Part shown: one piece after another, positions 59,706 through 64,000 of the stretch
Layout: each line of letters starts with the position of its first letter
Numbering within the stretch: the first letter of the stretch is position 1
Assembly (NCBI GenBank): GCA_004297625.1
Contig: SCTY01000034.1
Span: forward strand, 56,674 to 120,673
Direction of reading: 5' to 3'
From: Betaproteobacteria bacterium
GTDB taxonomy: Bacteria > Pseudomonadota > Gammaproteobacteria > Burkholderiales > SG8-39
DNA length: 64,000 nt
Notes under the pieces: generated by a model
Databases searched by the model: none
Seen by the model: only the letters and a program-made list of their open reading frames with translations
What the model was told of the DNA's origin: nothing
Translations under genes and position numbers: made by a program

Positions 59706-60458
59706 ATGTCGAGCAGCGTACTGCCGGCAGTATCCGCGGCATATGATCGCGATCACCCGCTGGCGAATTCTCTGGATCGCATCCGCTGGCAAGCGCTGAT
59801 CGAGTCCCAGCCAGAGCTGGCGCTCGTTCCGTCCAGGCTGCGCGCGGCCGCGGACTGTCTCACGCTCGAACCGGGTGAAACGTTGTTCCGGATGGGAGAG
59901 CGCCTCAAAGGGGTGTTCTGCGTCCTCGCGGGAGAAGTGCTCCTGATTCGGACCGGCCGAAATGGAGGGCAGATTGTCCTGCAGCGGGCGCGCAGGGGAT
60001 TTTTCGCCGAAGCAAGCGTCAGCATGGGGAAGTACCACTGCGATGCGGTTGCGGCGGAGCGGTGCGCGGTATTGCGTTTTCCGGGGCGGGCTTTCCGCGC
60101 GGCGCTCGCGGCGGAGGAGACTTTCCGCAGCGAGTGGATGGCCCACCTCGCCCACGAAGTGCTGCGGCTGCGCGCGCAGTGCGAGCGGCTGAGCATCAAG
60201 AGCGCCGCGCAGCGCATCGTTCACTACATCCAGTCTGAAGGCGATGGCGGATCAGTCACATTGACGGGATCGCGCAAGGCCTGGGCGGCCGAGCTCGGCA
60301 TGACGCATGAAGCCTTGTATCGCATGCTGCGGCGGCTGCAAGAGGACGGCACGCTCGCGATCGACGCCAACCGGATGAGCATCGTGCCGCGCGAGCGCGT
60401 GCGCGGCGCGGGCTCTTCGGCGTCCAGGAACGCATTGCCGGGCGCTGCCGCGAAATAG
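59706..60458 (+). CDS. Crp/Fnr-family transcription regulator
   Basis: This 250-residue regulator has a cyclic-nucleotide-type sensor barrel (about 35-140; G-E-T-L-F-R-M-G-E-R ... G-V-F-C-V-L-A-G-E-V-L-L; F-F-A-E-A-S), a dimer helix and a C-terminal winged helix with recognition helix T-H-E-A-L-Y-R-M-L. Compared with FNR (T-V-E-T-I-S-R) the base-reading Glu and Arg are kept but Ser is Tyr, in line with a half-site other than TTGAT. The FNR-type N-terminal cysteine cluster is missing. It is the best candidate to bind the three TTGAC-N4-GTCAA boxes, one of which lies in front of it. Start is ATG 59706 or GTG 59700. Confidence 0.88.
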   Translation: MSSSVLPAVSAAYDRDHPLANSLDRIRWQALIESQPELALVPSRLRAAADCLTLEPGETLFRMGERLKGVFCVLAGEVLLIRTGRNGGQIVLQRARRGFFAEASVSMGKYHCDAVAAERCAVLRFPGRAFRAALAAEETFRSEWMAHLAHEVLRLRAQCERLSIKSAAQRIVHYIQSEGDGGSVTLTGSRKAWAAELGMTHEALYRMLRRLQEDGTLAIDANRMSIVPRERVRGAGSSASRNALPGAAAK

Positions 60459-60569
60459 ATGATTCGCCCCCGCCCCGAGGGCGACGGTCAAAAACAGCGC
60501 GCGAAGATTCATCCATTGATCCTCAGATAGATGCTTGGAGGCGAGGCGGGAATGTTAGTTACCGGATCG

Positions 60570-60599
60570 AGCGCCGTTGTAACTCGACGTAACAGCGCT
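60570..60599. repeat. Imperfect inverted repeat in the gap before the small secreted protein
   Basis: AGCGC-C-GTT and AAC-A-GCGCT pair with one mismatch around a 12-base loop. It sits in the 278-base gap 60459-60736, which also holds the lower-GC stretch before the small secreted protein and is its probable promoter region. I see no clear promoter hexamers. Confidence 0.3.
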
Positions 60600-60736
60600 G
60601 CATTTGCAAGGCTGAGATACAAAAATCGGCTTTCCTGAAATCTGCCGCTTACAACTTGCTGCTTGAATCGGTTCGCCGAGATCGCCGGGTTCGCGGTCGA
60701 GGCAGCAACTTCCATCCAAAGGAGAAGGAATCGATC

Positions 60737-60982
60737 ATGAAGCGTTCACATCAAGCAGCAATCGGAATCGTCGCCGCATTGAGTCTGGGTCTCGCGGCGA
60801 GCGCTTTCGCTCAGCAGGGGCCGATGGCCGGGCATCAAGGCGGCAAGGGGCCGGGCTCGCACGGAGCCATGGGCCAGGGGCATCAGGGCGGCATGGGCGC
60901 GGGCTGTCCCATGATGTCGATGATGTCCGGACAGCACGGCGGGCAGCAAGGCGCGCCCTCCACCGAAACCCCGGCCAAGTAG
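60737..60982 (+). CDS. Small secreted Gly/His/Met-rich protein
   Basis: This 81-residue protein follows AAAGGAGAAGG. It has a clear signal peptide (residues 1-26, ending S-A-F-A-Q); the mature part (about 55 residues) is built of Gly, His, Gln and Met with the block G-A-G-C-P-M-M-S-M-M-S-G. One Cys, many Met and His suggest copper or other soft-metal binding in the periplasm, but the protein may simply be disordered. No family is recognised. Confidence 0.75.
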   Translation: MKRSHQAAIGIVAALSLGLAASAFAQQGPMAGHQGGKGPGSHGAMGQGHQGGMGAGCPMMSMMSGQHGGQQGAPSTETPAK

Positions 60983-60988
60983 CGTCAA

Positions 60989-61012
60989 GAGGGGCGGGGA
61001 AACCCGCCCCTC
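60989..61012. terminator. Perfect 10-bp hairpin ending two convergent genes
   Basis: GAGGGGCGGG and CCCGCCCCTC form a perfect stem around GAAA. It begins seven bases after the stop of the small secreted protein and overlaps the stop codon of the convergent phospholipase-D-family gene. The T-runs are poor on both strands, so it may act as a bidirectional, U-poor terminator or RNA end protector. Confidence 0.65.
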
Positions 61013-62582
61013 AAAGCAGGCCTTCCGGCGCGAATGCGCCCAGCAGCGCGGCGAAGAGCCGCCGCCAGAATCCGCCGGGCTCGCGGTCGTAGCGCACTTC
61101 CTTGCTGCCCTCTTCGGTGATCCAGACGAGCTGCGCCTTGTCGTCGCCCGTCTTCGCGGTTGCCACACGGAAGGCGAGCGCGGGCCGCACGGCTTCGTCG
61201 AACAGCGCGCCGAGGCGGCCGCCGAGATCCGCGCCATGAGCGAATAGAGCAACTTCGGTATTGAGCGCGCGCGAGCGCGGATCGAGGTTCATCGAGCCGA
61301 CTACGACATGCTGGCGGTCGATGACGATCGCTTTCGTGTGCAGATACGCGCCGGACGGGGCGCCGGGCGATCGCCTGCGGACGGCCTCGGGCCGCTCGGG
61401 GCGCATCTCGTACAGCTCGAGGCTTGCCGCGAGCAGGCGCTTGCGCCAGCGGGCGTAGCCGGCATGCGCGAGCGGAACGTAGTCGGTCGAAGCGAGCGAA
61501 TTGGTAAGGACGCGCACGCGCACGCCGCGCTTCGCCAGCGCGCCGAGGACTTCGATCCCCTGTTCGCTCGGAATGAAGTACGGGGAGATCAGGATGACCT
61601 CCTGCCGCGCCCCTTCGACGAGGGTGCGCAGGCGCGCATAAATCGCGCCGGGCGATTCGTTGCCGCCCTGGCCGGAGCTCTTCGGCGGCCTGTCGTAAAC
61701 CGCCTCCGCCGATGCCGGCGTGAGCGGCAACTGCCCGGAGCGCAATGCCAGGCCCAGGCCGGTCTCGCGCAGCGCACGCGCGTAGTCCGTGTCGCGAAAG
61801 CTTTCCAGCCGCGCTTCCCAGGCGCGCTCGAACTCGGCGAGCCGCTCCGGGCCCGGCGGGGTCCTCAAGAAGGCCTCGATCGGCATGGCCCATTCGCTGT
61901 TCCAGTAGTCGTCGAAGCTGCGCGAGATGCCCTGCACCACGGGGCCGGCGGCGAGGACGTCGAGGTCGGAAAAATACAGCTCGCCATGCGCGTCGAAGTA
62001 CTCGTCGCCGAGATTGCGGCCCCCCGCAATCGCGGCGGCGTTGTCCGCGATCCACAGCTTGTTGTGCATGCGCCGGTTGAGCCGCGCCGGGTCGCCGAGG
62101 AATTCGAGCAACTGCGACACGCCGAAGGAGCCGCGGCTCAGGAACGGATTGAATACGCGCACCTCGATATTGGGGTGCGCCGAAAATGTCGCGAGGTCGA
62201 AGTCTCTTCCCACGGCGTAGAGATCGTCGATCAGCAGGCGCACGCGCACGCCGCGCTCGGCGGCGCGCAGCACCCGGTAGAGCAGGAGCTGCGTCGTCGT
62301 GTCCTCGCTCAGGATGTAGTATTGCAGGTCGAGCGTGCGCTCCGCGCTCTCGGCGAGAGCGGCCCGGATGCTGAACGCCTCCAGTCCCGACACGAGCAGG
62401 TGAAATCCGGATTCGCCGCCGCTCGTGCGCAGTTGCTCTCCGAAGCTGCGTCCAAGCGTCGTTTCCTCGGGATGCGGCCACGCCTCGGAATGCGGGCGCG
62501 GCACGTCGAGGCGCGGCGTGGTGCACGCCGCCGACGCGAGCGCGAGACACAGCGCGGCTAAACGCAGAATACGGGATGCCAT
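61011..62582 (-). CDS. Phospholipase D-family protein (cardiolipin synthase-like), secreted
   Basis: This 523-residue protein has an N-terminal signal with possible lipobox (A-L-A-S-A-A-C-T-T, Cys about 18) and two PLD domains, each with the HKD motif: H-N-K-L-W-I-A-D-N followed by G-G-R-N-L-G-D-E-Y near 175, and H-T-K-A-I-V-I-D followed by G-S-M-N-L-D-P-R-S near 400. Such secreted PLD proteins resemble the ClsC group that makes cardiolipin or hydrolyses phospholipid. The start is ATG 62582; a TTGAC-N4-GTCAA box lies 35 bases upstream, shared with the peptidase gene. Confidence 0.88.
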   Translation of the reverse strand: MASRILRLAALCLALASAACTTPRLDVPRPHSEAWPHPEETTLGRSFGEQLRTSGGESGFHLLVSGLEAFSIRAALAESAERTLDLQYYILSEDTTTQLLLYRVLRAAERGVRVRLLIDDLYAVGRDFDLATFSAHPNIEVRVFNPFLSRGSFGVSQLLEFLGDPARLNRRMHNKLWIADNAAAIAGGRNLGDEYFDAHGELYFSDLDVLAAGPVVQGISRSFDDYWNSEWAMPIEAFLRTPPGPERLAEFERAWEARLESFRDTDYARALRETGLGLALRSGQLPLTPASAEAVYDRPPKSSGQGGNESPGAIYARLRTLVEGARQEVILISPYFIPSEQGIEVLGALAKRGVRVRVLTNSLASTDYVPLAHAGYARWRKRLLAASLELYEMRPERPEAVRRRSPGAPSGAYLHTKAIVIDRQHVVVGSMNLDPRSRALNTEVALFAHGADLGGRLGALFDEAVRPALAFRVATAKTGDDKAQLVWITEEGSKEVRYDREPGGFWRRLFAALLGAFAPEGLL

Positions 62583-62616
62583 GAGGCTCTTATAGGCAGC
62601 GGCGTGGATCGAGGCG

Positions 62617-62630
62617 TTGACTTGCGTCAA
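62617..62630. promoter_or_regulatory. Crp/Fnr-type palindrome 3 (TTGAC-N4-GTCAA)
   Basis: TTGACTTGCGTCAA is a perfect 5-4-5 palindrome in the 80-base divergent gap, 35 bases from the phospholipase-D-family start and 33 bases from the peptidase start. It matches the boxes at 49033 and 59659. Confidence 0.75.
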
Positions 62631-62662
62631 CTGCAGAACCTGGCCCTCTGGCATTTTGGAAA

Positions 62663-63907
62663 ATGATGAAGGAATGCAGAATCGCGCATGTGGCGGCGGC
62701 GATCTTGCTCGCCGTTGCGCTGGCTTTCGTGGAGGTTTCGCTCGCCGCCACCGAGCACCCGACGTACGACCTCGCGGTGGCCTTCGATCTTGCCAAGGGG
62801 AAGATTGTGGGCAGCGCGAAGATAGAAGCCCGGCCGGGCGCCGAGCTCACCATTACGCGGGGCGATCTTCGCATCCTATCCCTGCGCAACGGAAGCCGGC
62901 GCGTCGTGCCGGACGCCCGCGCATCCGATCCGCTGACCCTGCGTGCCGAAGGTCCGGTGGAGATCCGCTATGAGGGAAGCTTCGACGGCTCGGACGTCGA
63001 CGTCATCGACCGGGACAGGATCCTGCTCCGGAACATCTGGTATCCCGTCGTCGAAGGCACGTACCGCTATCGCCTGAAGGCGAAGGTGCCGCGCGAGTTC
63101 GTGGCGGTGTCGGAGGGCGACTACGTACGACGGACCGAAGCCGGCGGGGAGGTGACGTTCGCCTTCGATCTTCCGTACCCGCAAAGGGACTGGGACGGAA
63201 TCACCTTCGTCGCCTCGAGGCAGTGGGCATCGCGCCATGCTATGTACCGGGACATTCCGCTGTCCGTTTACCTGCTTCGGCGCAATGCGGCGCGCCTGGA
63301 GGACACCGTCCGGCAGGCGCAGCGCTACCTGCAGCAGTTGGAGGCGCTCCTCGGCCCATATCCCTTCAAGCGCCTCGTCATCGCGGAGAACCCGGTTCCC
63401 ATCGGCTACTCGCTCTCGATGCTGACCTACATCCTGCTTTCGCAGGACTCGGTCGAGGCGGAGGCCGCCGAAGACAGCGCGCTCAACCATGAGATCGCCC
63501 ACGCCTGGTTCGGCAACGGCGTTCTCGCGGATTATGAAGGCGGAAACTGGGGCGAGGGCCTCGCCAGCTATTTCTCCGATCACTTGGAGAACGAGCGGCT
63601 CGGCAGGGGTTGGGAGCGGCGCCAGCGCATGATGGCCGCGAATCAGAGCTTCGTCGCCGGGCGGGCGGAATCGCCGCTGTCTGAGTTCGAGCAGAGCAGC
63701 GACCAACCTTCGAGAATCATCGGCTATGCCAAAGCGGCTCTGGTCGTTCACATGCTTCGGCGGCAAGCAGGCGATGAACGCTTCTTTTCGGCGATGCGAA
63801 GCTTCGTGAGCGAAAACCTGTATCGAGCCGCGTCGTGGAGCGAGCTACGCAAGACATTCGAGCGCGCGACGGCGACCGACTTAGGGAAGCTCTGCGCAAG
63901 TGACTGA
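62663..63907 (+). CDS. M1-type metallopeptidase, C-terminus lost
   Basis: This 414-residue secreted protein (signal peptide about 1-27) has a beta-rich N-terminal part and a gluzincin catalytic domain with H-E-I-A-H-A-W (near 275) and the third zinc ligand Glu in N-W-G-E-G-L-A-S-Y, 18 residues later. A catalytic G-x-M-E-N is not seen; instead G-Y-S-L-S-M-L-T-Y precedes, so aminopeptidase activity is uncertain. The frame ends abruptly (T-D-L then G-K-L-C-A-S-D) where family members continue with F-x-x-Q-W, and the sequence after TTAG at 63881 looks like an insertion-sequence end. It is probably a truncated gene. Confidence 0.75.
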   Translation: MMKECRIAHVAAAILLAVALAFVEVSLAATEHPTYDLAVAFDLAKGKIVGSAKIEARPGAELTITRGDLRILSLRNGSRRVVPDARASDPLTLRAEGPVEIRYEGSFDGSDVDVIDRDRILLRNIWYPVVEGTYRYRLKAKVPREFVAVSEGDYVRRTEAGGEVTFAFDLPYPQRDWDGITFVASRQWASRHAMYRDIPLSVYLLRRNAARLEDTVRQAQRYLQQLEALLGPYPFKRLVIAENPVPIGYSLSMLTYILLSQDSVEAEAAEDSALNHEIAHAWFGNGVLADYEGGNWGEGLASYFSDHLENERLGRGWERRQRMMAANQSFVAGRAESPLSEFEQSSDQPSRIIGYAKAALVVHMLRRQAGDERFFSAMRSFVSENLYRAASWSELRKTFERATATDLGKLCASD

Positions 63908-64000
63908 GACGATGCAATCGATGTCGATCATGCGCGAGTCTTGGGTTAAAGGACGCCCGAAACGGTTTCGGGAAGCCTACTTGTTGTCGTTTTACTGCTC
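63885..64000. mobile_element. Possible left end of an IS5-group insertion sequence
   Basis: After TTAG (63881-63884), which fits the YTAR target of IS5-group elements, the sequence changes to GGAAGCTCTGCGCAAGT, similar in shape to IS5-group terminal repeats as I recall them. The change also breaks the peptidase reading frame. The other end is outside the window, so this is a suggestion only. Confidence 0.4.
63912..64000 (+). CDS. Open frame running off the right edge, unidentified
   Basis: From ATG 63912 the frame reads M-Q-S-M-S-I-M-R-E-S-W-V-K-G-R-P-K-R-F-R-E-A-Y-L-L and stays open to the window end (29 codons). It may be the start of a transposase inside the proposed insertion sequence, but I do not recognise the peptide. 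No clear ribosome site. Confidence 0.3.
   Translation, partial: MQSMSIMRESWVKGRPKRFREAYLLSFYC

Overview
The window is a dense, GC-rich chromosomal segment (about 55 protein genes, no tRNA or rRNA gene seen, no gene-free stretch over 300 bases). Gene order points to a betaproteobacterium: grpE-dnaK-dnaJ next to hemH/hrcA/nadK/recN, then fur/bamE-dapB-carA-carB-greA, and rlmE-ftsH-folP-glmM. I infer the class from this order and from protein similarity recalled from memory; no database was searched.

Layout. Positions 1-2829 (minus): an envelope operon of a TPR protein, an L,D-transpeptidase, a periplasmic cyclophilin and the start of lpxH. 2905-4257: cysS. 4316-4892: a lipoprotein gene broken by a frameshift. 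4970-8518: a three-subunit molybdenum hydroxylase (FAD, Mo, 2Fe-2S). 8515-12689 (minus): a lipoprotein and the heat-shock genes dnaJ, dnaK, grpE. 12760-18980: asmA-like, hemH, hrcA, nadK, recN. 19042-23571: a very large CheB/CheR/histidine-kinase hybrid facing a lone receiver and fur. 23591-29616: bamE, dapB, carAB, greA. 29666-35728: a small lipoprotein, an aldehyde dehydrogenase, a diguanylate cyclase, an SDR with a glutamine-synthetase-like enzyme, a toxin-antitoxin pair and yhbY. 35756-41684: a long Lhr helicase, an MFS carrier and an acetyltransferase, sitting between yhbY and rlmE. 41641-46344: rlmE, ftsH, folP, glmM.

From 46315 to the end the window turns accessory and scarred. A P-type ATPase lacking its N-terminus is joined to a lipoprotein lacking its C-terminus. 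A second, complete proton-pump-type P-ATPase sits in a divergent operon with OsmC, a ferredoxin-reductase fusion, a frameshifted membrane protein and a frameshifted DsrE-like protein. A six-gene minus-strand operon follows (HicB-like, stand-alone FtsH N-terminal domain, ABC ATPase, FtsX-type permease, LolA-like carrier, outer-membrane barrel), divergent from a Crp/Fnr regulator. Last come a small Gly/Met/His-rich secreted protein, a phospholipase-D-family lipoprotein and an M1-type peptidase that is cut off near the right edge, probably by an insertion sequence.

The most interesting signals are: (1) three perfect TTGAC-N4-GTCAA palindromes, each in a divergent intergenic region of the accessory part, one of them in front of the Crp/Fnr gene itself, which suggests a local stress or low-oxygen regulon; (2) the envelope operon built around an FtsH N-terminal domain with no ATPase or protease; (3) start sites that look leaderless (grpE, hrcA, nadK, fur, perhaps bamE) and two genes, hemH and the molybdenum hydroxylase FAD subunit, that seem to need CTG start codons; (4) convergent gene pairs that overlap at their 3' ends in seven of ten cases.
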